Translations under genes and position numbers: made by a program
In this document: positions 12,431-25,278 of the stretch, in pieces
How positions within the stretch are numbered: the first letter of the stretch is position 1
Layout: the number at the start of each line of letters is the position of its first letter
Origin: Hepsetus odoe
Taxonomy: Eukaryota; Chordata; Actinopteri; Characiformes; Hepsetidae
Assembly (NCBI GenBank): GCA_017165825.1
Contig: CM029385.1
Span: forward strand, 2,601,929-2,665,928
Length of the DNA: 64,000 nt
Direction of reading: 5' to 3'
Notes under the pieces: model-generated
What the model was told of the DNA's origin: nothing
Database searches by the model: none
Seen by the model: the letters and a program-made list of their open reading frames with translations, nothing else

Positions 12431-13974
12431 GTGTGCACCTGGCTTATTCACATTATTTCGTTCACAGTAAAAAGCTATCGATCCATTATTCTCCCAGTTT
12501 CTGGAACCGTTTAGTGGTCCAGAACACAGAATGTTTATTTGGACCCTCCACAGCATTCTATGGAACATTCCGTAGAACATCTGTGGGAACGTCCCCAAGT
12601 GTACAGGTATACTGGTGGTCTCTTTGGGTAAGGGTTGTGAGGAGTCCAGAGGTGATATGTTTGAGTACAAAGTGCAGCATGTCGTCCTCTCTGGTCCAAA
12701 ACAACCTGGTTGTTACGACAGTGGATTGAGGAAGACCGTTAATCTACAGACTCTACAGCATCAGTGTTGATGAGACTAGAATACAGAGAAGGAGCAGGAA
12801 GAGAAGAGCAGCTTATTACACGTCTAGAAACGAAGGCTGGCACTGAGATGTGGGCGACCAATGGCTATGATTCCAAAAGAGAAACACAAGAGACTTCTAC
12901 AAGTGTCGACTGCATAGCATTTACAAATGATGCGACCTGAACAGCAGGGAGTCTGTTTGTTGTTTGCTTGCTTTTAAACCACGTATGTGACCACAAAGCG
13001 AGCTTCACAGTTCCATGATCAACCGTTCTTTCTCCGTTCTGCGAGTGCTTGGACACTCCAGCTTTTCGCAAACCTGAGGAGACAAAACAAAAGGAAGCTT
13101 CATGAACACCTGATGAAATTTTTCAAAATATATATACACATTTGTGGAGAGATACATGCCATTTAAAGGCAAAAAAAATCCCCAGGGGAACCTTAATATC
13201 TACACAGTATCGTCCAAAGATTTTAGCCACCTGGGAAAGTAGATTTTAAAAAGCTTTTTTGGGGGAAAAAAATCTTTTTATTGAAGAAAATCAGTTAACA
13301 CCACAAATATATAAACATATAAAAATACACATTCAAAATGTTACGTCAAAGTCTGGTCGAACATCTCCTCATGCAATCCCAGTACAGTCTGTAGTTCCAG
13401 TTCGAGAGCCTGAATTGGTGTATTCTGACGATGTTTTGTGTAAAACAGGTAAAACTAACTTTTACGGCAAGGAAAACTGTTTAACAAGTGCCTAAAACGA
13501 GCATTTGCACAGTGCTGTTTATATTCTGTGATGCGTCAGTTCGCTCGAGGGTTTGGACAGTAAATAAAATGGCTATATTTGCACCGTAGACACCACTGTC
13601 CCTGCCACCAACTCCCAGTCAACCTGCAATGAACCACTGAAATCCAACCACATGGAACGACTCGGAGGAATTTCAGTTTGCACTCTTAATTGGTTTCTAT
13701 AAAAGTTTTATGCAGGGTCTCTAAGACGACATGTGACAAAACGTAAAGATAAGTTAGACTATAGTTAGAAACATCCCAAGCCGCTGACCCTACGGCTGTA
13801 AATATGGTCTGAGGGACCCATACAGCTCAGGAATTCCACAGCAGGTCAGACAGTGAGGCCATAAAAGCACCGAATGTTCTGAAAGACCTCACAATATCGC
13901 TCCACTGCTCCAACTGAATCGAAACATGATTGCTTTTTCCCCTCGCCAGCTGGGTGAGGCTCTCACGCCGCGTC

Positions 13975-14218
13975 GAACTAGACCCGTTTCTTCACTGCTT
14001 CGTATCATTAGACGCTTTGCTCTGCTTGAAGGTTCATCACTGTGTGGATTAACCAACAAAAAACAAACTGCTCAGGTACAGGGATTGAACTGAAAATGAG
14101 AAACGAAAACACTGTCCTTCAGGAAGATCTGGAGAACCGTTCCTCAACGATACATTCAAATACAAGCAAAATATGAAGAAATGAGGACTGGATCAAGACT
14201 TCTGTCCTGCACTGTAGA
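13975..14218 (+). mobile_element. Tc1/mariner-related non-autonomous element (MITE-like)
   Basis: Plus-strand relative of the element at 9645-10052. It has 'ggttcatcactgtgtggatt', one copy of the 'gctcaggtacagggattgaa' unit and 'caagacttctgtcctgcact' at the right end. The left part is shortened. Confidence 0.6.
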
Positions 14219-17200
14219 TCTTCCTCCATTTATCTGCGCCTAAAAAGAGCCAATAGCTTTGTGTAGCCTCTACCTTACACCTGACTGCATAACGTATGTG
14301 ATCTATATGATTCGCCAACTCCAATACCCAAGTCCATGGCCGCGTCCCTCAGACACCCCCTCCCCCACACCTCTCCCGGGTGAAAGCTTCATCCCGGTTG
14401 AGACCGCCATCCTCCTCTCTACTTCAATCAGCTACAAACTAGCAAAACACACAAAGCCACTTCCATTACATCCATTTCTGGATGTGGTTAGGTGGTGTTT
14501 AGGATGTTTGTGCTGGGAAGGGAACGCTGAGGACTTTTTTGGTAGACTTCTGTACAGACCTTGTTCAGTCAGAGCAGAAATAAAGGAATAAGCAAACAGG
14601 CGAGTAAATAAATAAATAAAGGTGCCCTACTTTTCTCTAGTGTCACGTCATTGTTTCTATGTTCGGCTGCCGTGGGACTGTGCAGCCTGCTCTCGTCTGT
14701 CTATCTGATCAACAAGTTACCCTACATGTGGAAGGGCACGCCCACGGGGAGCACAGAGTACATGTTGTCCTATACGCTGCAGCCAGCAGCCAAACAAAGG
14801 CTGCTCCACAGAGACCCCATAAAGGCGGCGCGAGGAATATATTCAGCACACAGGAACCAGCCGCAAAAGCTGCCCGAGAGAGAGAGCGAGGGGGGGGTAC
14901 ATATGGGCCATTTTCCTAAAAGCAGCAGTCGACTCGAAGTAGCGCAAACGATCGCGCGTGTCCAAATAATGAACAGATTTGTCATTACGCCACAAAAAAA
15001 CATTAAAAACTTGCTTAATACTGCATGGGCCCCCAATATACCACCTAAATGGATAAAAGGTATGGATGCCACACAACCGCTGAAGCTTTGTTATGGTATC
15101 CATGAGATCCAGTGAGGTGGGGCCTTCGTTAATTTGTCGTTTGTCATGCGGCGGTGATGCTGTGACCCCAGTCCTCTAGCCATCACAATTTACTGTTGAT
15201 ATCTTTACTGCCTTTTCTCCTGTTGACGGTTCAGTTACAGCCTAATACATCCTGCGCTCAGGTTTCACTGTAATTGAGATATTGGCTTTCACCAAACCTG
15301 TCATTGATTGTAATGCGGTGGATTGGTTAATGTGAGCTGTTTTTAATTTCAAGAGTTATTGCTAACTTTCAAAGGAAAAAAAAAAAAGTTTATTTGTATC
15401 AAATATTGCTTATTTGCATCAAGCTTAGTTTCTAATTTATTCAAATGTGAAAAGCATGAAAAGCGTAAGGAGCAATTTGCAAAAAGTGGCACGACGGCGC
15501 TCTCAAGCTTTAGAATAGTAATGGCGCTCAGACGTGCGGGGCAGTTAGCGGGACAAAATGTTCTCGACGCGAGTGCTGGAGGAACAGCAGCAGGAGCGGT
15601 GGTCCCGTTGTCGAGCTCTAGGAGGGGGCGAGGGGGCCGTGTGGTGGGCTTCTGCAATTATCTCCATTTCACTACTAATCCCCTTCTATTATCTTACACC
15701 ACAAAGAAAGGGCTGCCTAGAACACGTCCGAATCCCCCTCTCTCAATCCCAGTTCCCTGCAGCATACACACGCAGGTTCCCTTCCTGGGCCAGCTTGCCC
15801 TGATGGATGAATGATTCCCTCTTAGGACAGAGGGGCAGGGAGGGGCTGAGCCAGTTGCATAACTGCTCTATATCCAAGCCTCCGGTGAGAAAACCAGGCC
15901 ATACTGCCCCGTCACTGGAAACATGCGATCACGCACACATCCATTCAGCTCATTAACCATCCATCTTGCACGTTGCTGACGCACCACCACACAGAGGTGC
16001 TCACTAAACAGATGCACGGCAGGCCGAAGTTCCCGGCCCGAGGTTCAGCCCTGGTAACGTAGAAGAAAGCATGATACAGAGACAGCACCAGGGCAGGACT
16101 TACAGAAAGAGGAAGAGAAATGTTAGCGTGCCACAGATCAAGCATGACGTGACTCTGAAGAATCTAATTTCCGCCGAGGCAACCACACAGTCACGGAACA
16201 CGAAAGCCTATAGGAGCTTTTTAAAGCGTCTGCACGATTACGTCTTCAGGTGCAAATAAAGTCATTCAGGTTTGGGTTGAAATGTTTCCTTCTAGAAATG
16301 ACAGAATTACTGAAAAGCTTCATTTATGCTCCATCACAGAAAGTTGTGAAAGTTGTTTTAAGGTGTCAAAGATGTTCCAGGCTGAGTGGCACAGGGTTTT
16401 GTAAGCCAAAATAAATAAATGGCCAAAGATCTTTTTTGTTGCCAAAATTCACCATCGATATTACATATATGCTGGTGGATTTGGACAGTAAATAAAGAGC
16501 TATTTGTGTACTCAACATCACAACCTCTGGTTTCACTAGAGAATAGGGCTGAACAATTTGGGGAAAATATTACATTTGGATAATTTTCTTAATACTGATA
16601 TCCTTTTTTTCCTCCAAAACCCACTTTCTCAGACTTACTGTCCTAGATGTAATGTTCCAGGCTGCCAATTTATTAGACTTGAGATGTTAAATTGTATTAT
16701 CATTAATAAACTCCCCCATTTAGAACTTTATTATTACTAAACAATGTGGGCAATTAAAACTGCAGCTCCATATTAAAAAAAAGCATGTTGTGATTATGCA
16801 AGGAAAGTTTGTCTACAATGAACCATTTCACAGAAATCTCTGAATGCCTGTTTGTCCCCGAAATGTAATTATGCAGAATTGACGTTTTAATTACTGCTTT
16901 TTCTCTTTAACAATCACCCTGATCCACGCCTAACTGGCTACACAACAAGCTTCCTGGGAACAAGCTTCTTGTTGCTTTCCAGGACACAAACATTCTTCTG
17001 TTAAAAGGTGTCAAACCTTGTTGATTCCGTCACCTGTGAACTGCCTCGAGGGTGAAATTCAAAGAGGAGGGAACGGAGGCATGCACGCTAAGAGGAAAAG
17101 AGTTGGGTAGAGGCTGGCAAGTGCACAGGGTACGTTTTGGCCCTGCGGCAAGGAGCGTTGTGGAATTAATTAAGGCAACACAAAGCAGCAGGCGGGGACC

Positions 17201-18149
17201 AGGCATTCCTGAATAGGCAGAGAAGAAGAGCTGTAGGACATTCACGTCAAAGGCATAAGGTCTGGGCACAAGGTGCGTGCCTGGTCATACGAAAATAAAG
17301 TGAAGTCAGCACAGAAGAGCTTGTGTACTGAAAAACTGCCCCCACCTCCTCCTAAAAAAACATCTCGCTCCAATAAGAACGAAGGGAAAGTAAACCCTGG
17401 TTGGACGTGTGCAGCCTGGTGCAGATTAAAGTCAATCTGTTGTGGAAAACCGCCTTTAAAATGATAATTCTTCCCAGGTGTGCGAATATTAATGCGGAGA
17501 CAGCAAGCACTGCACATATCTTCTCTAGAGGCTTCCACACGAGATACGCGGTGCTTCCAGGAGCAACACAGGGCAAAGATCACGGTCAGACTAGCTCACA
17601 GGCGTCCCTGAACCGTGTGGTGTTTGGACCTGAGGTTTTCGAGAAGACTGCTGTGATAATTTAGCATCTTTTTGTAAGAGTGATCCTTCTGAGAAACCGG
17701 ACAGAGAACAGAAATGAGTGGAACCTTCACACAAGTGTTTTCTTTTCATTCATTAAATCTCGTTTAAGCACTAAAAGACTTGGCCCGTTCACCTACAAAT
17801 CAATAAAAATGATTTTGAACTCACATACTCCACCGTCCTCTCCCACCCATGTTCTACTCAAGATTTGCTTTGACCTCCATTTTTATCATCTGTTTCTTAT
17901 CCTTCTGCACTCTTCCCAAAGTAAGATGAGCATTTTAAAGACTTGTTTGGATTGCAACCATGACGGTGGAGCTCTAATTGGTGAGGCTGTCCCTCAGTCT
18001 CGAGTGAAAAACAGCATGAATATGTATTTCTGTTCTTGTGAACAGGCTGTGCAGACAGAAAGTGGATGATTAAGTGAAATGGCTTAAACCATACGCCCAG
18101 AAACTCACCATTAGATCGATTCAGGGTTCCTTTGGCTTGGAGACTGTTT

Positions 18150-21100
18150 TCACGCTGCACACGTAACTTGGTCCATTCTGAGCTTGAGCTGGAAAGCGTC
18201 TGGCCGATCCTGCGGGTTCACCGCCAGCATGTCCTGCAGAAGCCTCCGGATCCCATCCGACATGGGGCTTCGTGGCTTCTGTGGGATGCTCAGCACCATC
18301 TTGGGGTTCTCCAGCAGCGCCTCCCCCACAGGGACGATCTCGCCGCCCTGCCGTATATACGTGCCGAGGAGCTCGCGTTTTGACTCGGCGTCGATGAACG
18401 TGATCCTCTCGATCATGGCCCAGATGATGATGCCGAGTGCGAAAATGTCCGCTTTGGCGGTGTAGTGTCCCTCCCACACTTCGGGCGCCATGTAGAAGTC
18501 CGAGCCGCAGGCCGACGACAGCCAGAACTTGTTGACGTTGACGTTCTTGTTGACTTGGTTCTCCCCCTCTTGCTCTATGCAGCCCAAACCTGCACACACC
18601 TTGCTGAGTCCGAAGTCGGCCACCTTGATGACGGGCGAGCCGTTTTTCTGCGAGATCAGGATGTTGTCAGGCTTGAGGTCACGGTGGACAATGTTGTTTT
18701 TGTGGAGGAAGGCCACGGCGCTGGTCAGCTGCTTCATAAAGCTCCTGTTGGTTTTGGGGTCGGGCCGTCGGGACAGGATATACTGGTTCAAGTCCCCACC
18801 TTCACAGAACTCCATTACAAACCACAGGTAGCACGGCTCCTCTTGGTAACCCAGGATGCGCTCACCTGGGAATGACAGCAGTGAAACCATTTTGCATCAT
18901 CGCTTTTATCCTTCATTTTATCCTACAGGCAAACACATTAGTAGAAAATATTTGGGGAAATAAAATAAATCAATAAAAATAAAAGTACGACAATGGAAAA
19001 AATAATAATAAACCAGCAATATCGAAATGGTAAGGGTTGCAATTTTACAATATCGGCAAGCCGTAATTGGGAGAGTTTACAATGTTGTTACGATCTGATG
19101 GAGAAAATTTGTGAACTGGCAAACTGGCAGATTATTTTGGTTAATTCGGTTGCCAAAACATTAATTTTGGCCCATTAATAAGGTTTAAACTGCCTTAATA
19201 AGGTTTAAACCCTGGGTTTAACCTCCCATTAAAGTCATCATGTCTTCATGCCTGTATATTCACCCAATTAAGAACTACGTGATTTCTAAGGGTGTTTAAA
19301 TACTTAGAAGGGAAGACTTAGTAGCTGCTAAGTGTTTGAATTGATAAACTATGGGTTAATCAGAATTATTTCAGATTATTATATCAGAGACTGATCCAAC
19401 AAGCTTCTCTGCCAACATAATGACTGCCATCGAGGGCTTCCTTCAGCGCGCCACCCTGGTATTAATTGCAGCACTAAGGCTTCTGTTTCCTGCTCTCATA
19501 AACAGGTTCCAGCAAGCTAAGCCTGATCAGAGTTTTGCTTCGGAGTTTAGTCCGTCTGCTTATGTTTTCCACAAAGCCTCGTTTAGCTGAGTCAGGAAAA
19601 ACCCGCCTGTGTTCTTGGGAGGACTCGAGAAGAGTGTCAATGGTGCCAAACTGATGAGGCACCGTTTCACGGGTGTTCCCAAGATGGTTTAGTTTGATGG
19701 CACTCGGGCCTCGGCTGCTCGCCTGTTCACTAGGGCTGCTCGGTTAACCGAGTTTTGACATTCATCGATTCTGAAAATAAAATAACTGGCACAAAATGAC
19801 AAGTGGAGAAAACTGCGGACACTTCAAGAATAGAGAGGTATAGGTGTTCCCAGAAGCTCTAACCAACGCATCCCGCCCACAAGTCCCCCTTATCAGAATC
19901 AGTCTTCAGCACAGGTGGAAAATGTGTCCTCATTTTCGACTCGTCTCTGAAAGTGGACCACAAACCCTTTCAAACCAATTCATTTATTTTAGTTTAATTC
20001 ATACAAATATACGGCACACCATAATTTTGGCATTTATACAGGGACAGTCTCCTTGGAGCAACTTGGGGGTTAAGGGTTCTGCTCAGGAACCCAATGGTGG
20101 TGGTGCTGGAGATAGGATTTGAACCTGCAACCTCTTGGTCCATGGGCGGCTATCCTACAGTCACTGAAGTCATTTAAACATCTCTCTCCGTGCTTCACTG
20201 CTGGATTTGGTGAACATGGCTTGTTTAGGAAAGCCCAGGCTTGCCCATTAACCTAAGTTAACCTAACGTTAATCCTCACGTTTGGAGAGGACCGCTATCG
20301 GCCGTCCTAGAAGTCAAATAAAAGTCCCCAGCCAAACTAAAGTGACCAAAGGCAAGATCTACTAGTAATCCCTCAGCTTGAGGCCAACACGTCCTAAATC
20401 AGAGAGGTCAGAGGATCCTGAAATCGTCCCGGAAGGCCTGAGGATTATACAGGTTTTTGACGGGCGGTGCAAAAGTATGACGCTTACATAACAACACAAA
20501 GTGGATCCAGCCTGTGGGACGCCAGCTTTACAAGAAAATACAGACAGACAGACGGAGAGATAGACAGACAGAGAGATAGACAGACAGACAGAGAGATAGA
20601 TAGATGGAGAGATAGACAGACAGAGAGAGATAGATGGAGAGATAGACAGACAGAGAGAGATAGATGGAGAGATAGACAGACAGAGAGATAGATAGATGGA
20701 GAGATAGACAGACAGAGAGATAGATAGATGGAGAGATAGATAGATGGAGAGATAGACAGACAGAGAGATAGATAGATGGAGAGATAGACAGACAGAGAGA
20801 TAGACAGACAGACAGAGAGATAGATAGACGGAGAGATAGACAGACAGAGAGATAGACAGACAGACAGAGAGATAGATAGATGGAGAGATAGACAGACAGA
20901 GAGAGATAGATGGAGAGATAGACAGACAGAGAGATAGATAGATGGAGAGATCGACAGACAGAGAGATAGATAGATGGAGAGATAGACAGACAGAGAGATA
21001 GATAGATGGAGAGATAGACAGACAGACGCTCGGGAGTGTGGTACTGAAGGGGTTAACCCCACAGCGCTGGAACATGGTGTTCCCTCACGCGCTGCCCCGG

Positions 21101-21852
21101 GACAGAAACAGCTGTTCTACCTTCAGCAGCTCATTTTCACCACTAATTACACTCAAACAATCATCAGAAAGCCTTTAGAATAAACACTACACTCACTCTC
21201 GTCTAAAACACAACCTCAAACATCCACCAGTTCGGCTCAGCTCTGAACCCTCTCCCCGACAGCTGTTTTATGCCTGGTCGGCCCGAGGATCAGAGGCAGG
21301 CTGGGAGCCCCTCCGCGCGGACGGGACAGGGTGTGAGGAGGGGGCAGGAGGGGCCTCACCTTTCAGCGACGTCTCCACCAGCCGTAAATACTGCCTGGAG
21401 CTCTTGTTTCCGTGGCTCACTTTCTGCGCCAGGCCGCTCCTCTCCAGCACGCACTCCTCCAGCTGCACCACGTTTTCGTGCCGCCTCTCCAGGCTGGCCA
21501 GGGCCCAGAACTCGGCCAGGGCGAGCTCCACCGTCTCCGGCGCGTCGCAGCGGAGCTTCTTGACCGCCAAGCGCGCTCCGGACCGGCGCGCTACGGCCTC
21601 GTACACCACGCCGTAGCTGCCGCGGCCCACCTCCCGCAGCAGGCTGTAGCGGGGCGCGGGGCCGCCGCTGCCCTTGGAGAAGGAGAAGCAGACGCCGTCC
21701 TCCTCCCGCACGTCGCCCTCGTCGTTGTCTTCCAGAGGCAGCGGCCTCAGCACTTTGCCCACGCCGGCGCTCGGGCCACCCTGGGCCGCCTGCGCTCGCT
21801 TGAAGCCCCGCTGCCGCTGCTCGGTTCTCACCGTCCCGTTGCGAAGCTCCAT
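18150..21852 (-). CDS. stk35: Serine/threonine-protein kinase 35
   Basis: The protein is a kinase of the STK35/PDIK1L (NKF4) family, which acts mainly in the nucleus and on actin-linked structures. Two coding exons, 21852-21360 and 18865-18150, join through a GT donor and AG acceptor that split a Gly codon (phase 1). The product is 402 residues. It has a low-complexity N-terminus of about 65 residues, a glycine loop GRGSYGVVYE at 76-85, a lysine pair KK at 98-99, HRDLKPDN with catalytic Asp227, DFG at 248-250 and APEVWEGH in the activation segment. The C-terminus MDQVTCAA is the STK35 ending and excludes PDIK1L. Human STK35 has a longer N-terminus (534 residues). I chose the ATG at 21852 (MELRNG); the frame upstream has no other ATG. 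All catalytic motifs are intact. The 2.5-kb intron carries a GATA/GACA satellite. Exon 1 is GC-rich and probably lies in the promoter CpG island. Confidence 0.96.
18866..20530 (-). other. stk35 intron, left part
   Basis: Non-coding. It contains AT-rich sequence (18900-19200) and a degenerate tRNA-like repeat at about 20040-20165 on the minus strand (aggatttgaacctgcaacc). Confidence 0.7.
20535..21028. repeat. GATA/GACA mosaic satellite in stk35 intron
   Basis: About 490 bp built only from GATA, GACA, GAGA and GATG-type tetranucleotides. They are arranged in a recurring higher-order block with the pieces GATAGACAGACAGAGA and GATAGATAGATGGAGA. The spurious open frames on the minus strand (SLSVCLSIS...) are products of the repeat. 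Confidence 0.95.
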
Positions 21853-21950
21853 GAGTTTATTCCCTTTTGAAAGACATGTCTTAGGGCTTTGGACCAACTT
21901 TTCATCACTTTTAAGCGCGGCGAACGCGTTAAATAGAAATATCCTGGAGA
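21250..21950 (-). promoter_or_regulatory. CpG-rich 5' region of stk35
   Basis: High G+C with many CpG dinucleotides covers coding exon 1 and stops abruptly upstream of about 21950, as expected for a vertebrate CpG-island promoter. The transcription start is not resolved. Confidence 0.55.
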
Positions 21951-22680
21951 CTTTAGCCGTTATATTTTGGGAACCTCAGACTCTCTCAAAATTCAAAGTG
22001 TGTAAACAACAACACACACCATCCTGAACGGTGGGCGTGGCTTCCGAGGACTGTACCACTTTTAGAAAGGGGGGGGGGGTGTACTTCTTGCGCGATTATC
22101 TTGTACAAAGCCCCACTTGAGATCACACACAAGATAATTATGAGCCAATAAAAATATACGCTCGTGTAAATGATAAAAAAAATTCGCTCCCTCAATACTC
22201 TTCAAAAAACGAAACCCTTCAAGCCAGAGGTTTCGTGGTCCGATATGCAAATGAGGAACGCTCCATCTTTCAGCGTGGGAGGGGTGGCCGAGGAGAAACG
22301 GCTGATCGTCTGCTACAGCCGCTGCTCTAATCAGGTGTTAATCTCGGTGTGAGGAAATATTTTGTTGACGGGATGCTTTGTTAAGGCTGTTTCGTTTGAT
22401 TGCGTCAAGTATTCTTGGAAGTCTATTCGGGGCACGTTCAAAATGGTTCGGCCTATTTGTGGCAACGTGGGGATTCACGTGAGGGGAGGGGGCACGTGGA
22501 AGGCAACATGAAGCCCCTCCCCCCCGTCCAGGGAGCTCACACGTTTATGTAATGGGATTAGGGTGTGAGTGTGTGTTGGGGGGGGGGGGTTGTGTCATGC
22601 AAAAAAAAACAAAAAAAACAAAACCTAATATCTTACAAAATCATTTAATTGTACAAACAGATCAGATCAGGTTCTGCTTT
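21951..22680. other. Intergenic DNA with G runs
   Basis: Pure G runs occur near 22067-22078 and 22578-22589. No gene is seen. Confidence 0.4.
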
Positions 22681-22689
22681 GTGGTATGG

Positions 22690-22880
22690 TGCAGTATTTT
22701 TGTGAGGGTGCAGGTGGTCTGGTGATACTCACCTATGGACCAGTTTCGAATCCCACCTCCAGCACCACCGTCATTGGGTTCCTGAGCAAAATCCTGAACC
22801 CCAAATCTCTCAAGGGGGACTGTCCCTGTAATCAGCCACTGGAAGTCTGTAAAAATGTAAATGTGCAGAGCACATGAAAT
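22690..22880 (+). repeat. tRNA-like SINE of another family
   Basis: It has 'accagtttcgaatcccacct' (B-box-like) and 'gttcctgagcaaaatcctga', which resembles a different teleost SINE from the dominant one in this window. Confidence 0.45.
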
Positions 22881-23195
22881 GCAGTGAGCATCTAACCAGA
22901 AGTGAAAAAATAAAAAAATAAAAAAATGGGGAAAAAATTAGAAACAAGGAAGTGCAACATAAGTGGCGCTATTTCTCACAGTGCATACTGTGTGACGGTC
23001 AATGCAGAGAAAAAACTACACCATGTGTTAAATATAGCCAGCATTTCCCCTTACATTTACATCTACTCATTTAGAATCATTTAGGTTCCTTTCCCTAATA
23101 TGCTCTTTCAACCATATTATGTTTAATGTGTGTGAAAGAGAAAGATGCAGGTGAACAGAAGAAATGGAGACCCCTAAATGGGGTCCCTAAATGGG

Positions 23196-23471
23196 TCAGC
23201 GGTGGTTTTAGGGGCTAAAACCACCAGCAGTGTTTAGGGGCTAGTCTCCAGGATCAGAAGGTCATGGGTTCAAATCCCAGACCAGTAGGTTGCCCTGAGG
23301 TACCCTTGAGCAAGGTACCGTCCCAGTCACTGCTCCCCAGGCGCTTTCAGTAGCTGCCCCCTGCTGCACGGTGTGGGTAAATTGCTTTGTTTGTGAGGTT
23401 GAATTTTCGTTGTCTCACTGTGTGCGGTACTGTGTTTCACAATGACAAGAATAGTCATTTTCACTTTTTCA
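23196..23471 (+). repeat. tRNA-headed SINE, tail type A
   Basis: Full-length copy with an extra duplication of the 'ttaggggctaaaacc/tttaggggctagtctcc' area near the A box. The tail is 'cattttcactttttcac'. Confidence 0.75.
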
Positions 23472-23866
23472 CTTAATAAATAATCTATTATCTCAGCCAC
23501 TAAGCCTTCCTGTGGTCCCCTGTCCCTGTCCTCAGAGGGAGAGGAGTGGTGAAACACTCAGGACAGTCCATTGCACCGAGAAATACTCATGTGATCACAG
23601 GAAGGACCAAACCAAGAATCTCGTTGTGAGGCGACAACACAAAAATTCACGCTACCCTGAGTTTATCTCCCTTTAACAAATGTTTTCATCAGTCGGTGTT
23701 CTCAAAGACGATGCTTAATGTTTAGGGCTGGACACTGTCCATACTGATAGCAGGATGTTTGTCTTCCCCTGTTCATTCCCTCGTTCTGTTCATACATATC
23801 TTAGTTCTGCGTTTTAGATACAACAGAGAAAAAATGTTGGGCAAACAAATAAAAGTAACGCACATT

Positions 23867-24132
23867 GGGGCAGCAGTGGCCTAGCAGTCAGGGAGATGGT
23901 CCCGGGATCAGAAGGTCATGGGTTTGAATCCCAGACCAGCTGGTTGCCCTGAGGCATCCTTGAGCAAGGTACTGTCCCCGTCACTGCTCCCAGAGCGATT
24001 TACATACCTGCCCCCTGCTGCACGGTGTGTGTGTGGGTTAAACGCAGAGGTGTCATTTCGCTGTGGTTCACTGTGTGCTGTGCTCTGCTGTGTGCTCACA
24101 ATGACAAGAATAGTCACGTTTTCTTTTTTCAC
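23867..24132 (+). repeat. tRNA-headed SINE, tail type A
   Basis: Well preserved: 'ggggcagcagtggcctagca', 'atgggtttgaatcccagacc', 'gcaaggtactgtccccgtca' and the 'cacaatgacaagaatagtca' tail. Confidence 0.8.
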
Positions 24133-24377
24133 ACTTCTGTCAAGCAAAATGAGTGTGTCCCTCCAGTGTGCTTGGTGGTGAAAGATGGGATTAAGGAAAA
24201 AGTAAGAGGAAAAGAAAAAAGCAGGGGAAATCTCCTACAATGGAGAAGCAAGCTGTGAGAGCCTGAACGTGACTTCAGAACCAGGTTGGAGCCTGACACT
24301 GATTTTAAAGCTCTGTTTCAGGTACAAAACTAAAGAAAACACTGGGCTCACATTCGAAACATCATCCATCCCTGATC

Positions 24378-24490
24378 TGAGCTCCTAACCAGGGTGGCGG
24401 GGCTCCTAACCAGGGTGGCGAGGCTCCTAACCAGGGTGGCGGGGCTCCTAACCAGGGTGGCGGGGCTCTTAACCAAGGTGGTGGGGCCCT
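24378..24490. repeat. 21-bp minisatellite, about five units
   Basis: Tandem copies of gctcctaaccagggtggcgg plus one G; the last unit has diverged (cttaaccaaggtggtgg). Confidence 0.9.
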
Positions 24491-24996
24491 TGGAGCTTGC
24501 AGGGGCAAAAGACCTCACACCTCAGACAGGTCACCAGTCCAGCACAGAGCAAACAGACTGGAAGGAGCGTTTAAATCAAATAGCACTCAGTTGGATTCAA
24601 AGAGGCCGTTGGGTTAAGATGTACAATAATGGCTCACCCAAGAGGTTATCTGCTGACCCCGCTGCAGTACATTTTCATCGGGTCATTAACGGCTCTGAGC
24701 GTTATCCATATTCGGGCCGGGTGCGGTCAAGGCTGCTGTGAAGCACCTTTGGGAACAATCGGACATGGCAGCCTAATACAGTTTTTTTTCCCCCAACAAA
24801 TACCACCGCCAAGCCTACCCACTTGGCCTTCTGATTGATTTTTCTTTTTTGTTTCCGCCTGGGTCACTCTGACTGCAAGGACTTTCTCCCTCTTTTTAAT
24901 TTCTCCTTCTCTTCCCTCTGTTTATCTTTTTTTTCTCTCTCTGCAGGCAGAATATTTTTTCTCAGGTTTCAGGGCCATGTTGTTGCCTGACTCACT

Positions 24997-25031
<35 letters not shown>

Positions 25032-25231
25032 CTGCTTCTTTGTCTTACACTACTTTTCCTCTCCCTCTTTCTCTCACTCTCTTATTCTGACCTTCTATCC
25101 CTCCCTCCCTCCCTCTCTCTCCTTCTTTGCTATTTGCCTGTTTCATTTAGTCTCTATACTTATGTCTCACTAATGTCCTTCCTCTTTCTCCATCTCTCCC
25201 TTCTCTCACACTCACACTTTCTTCCCATGTG

Positions 25232-25278
<47 letters not shown>

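Larger units (their letters stand above)
10053..18149 (-). other. Possible long 3' UTR of stk35 plus unassigned DNA
   Basis: This 8-kb interval downstream of the stk35 stop codon contains few interspersed repeats apart from the element at 13975-14218 and GA-rich simple sequence at 12301-12430. Minus-strand poly(A) signals (plus-strand tttatt) occur at several places. The most distal strong one, overlapping AATAAATAAAG read on minus, is near 10437-10450. A long 3' UTR is only one reading; no coding exon was recognised on either strand. Homopolymer A runs at 11850 and 15375 are noted. Confidence 0.25.

Noticed and set aside
14651..15115. 154-codon plus-strand frame
   Set aside because: No family match, low-complexity stretches and no splice or promoter support.
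15359..15814. 151-codon plus-strand frame
   Set aside because: Starts in a poly(A)-like tract and has no domain; probably chance.
18121..18597. 158-codon minus-strand frame and plus-strand frames over the kinase exon
   Set aside because: Shadows of the GC-rich stk35 exon in other frames.
20362..21075. 237-codon minus-strand frame rich in Ser, Leu and Cys
   Set aside because: Translation of the GATA/GACA satellite.
21412..21870. 152-codon plus-strand frame over stk35 exon 1
   Set aside because: Antisense shadow of coding DNA, rich in Ala, Arg and His from codon complementarity.
23867..24132. tRNA-like A and B boxes
   Set aside because: They belong to SINE heads with long non-tRNA bodies; none folds as a real tRNA gene as far as I can see.
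24378..24490. Regular direct repeats that might suggest a CRISPR array
   Set aside because: The units abut without unique spacers and the genome is a vertebrate; it is a minisatellite.
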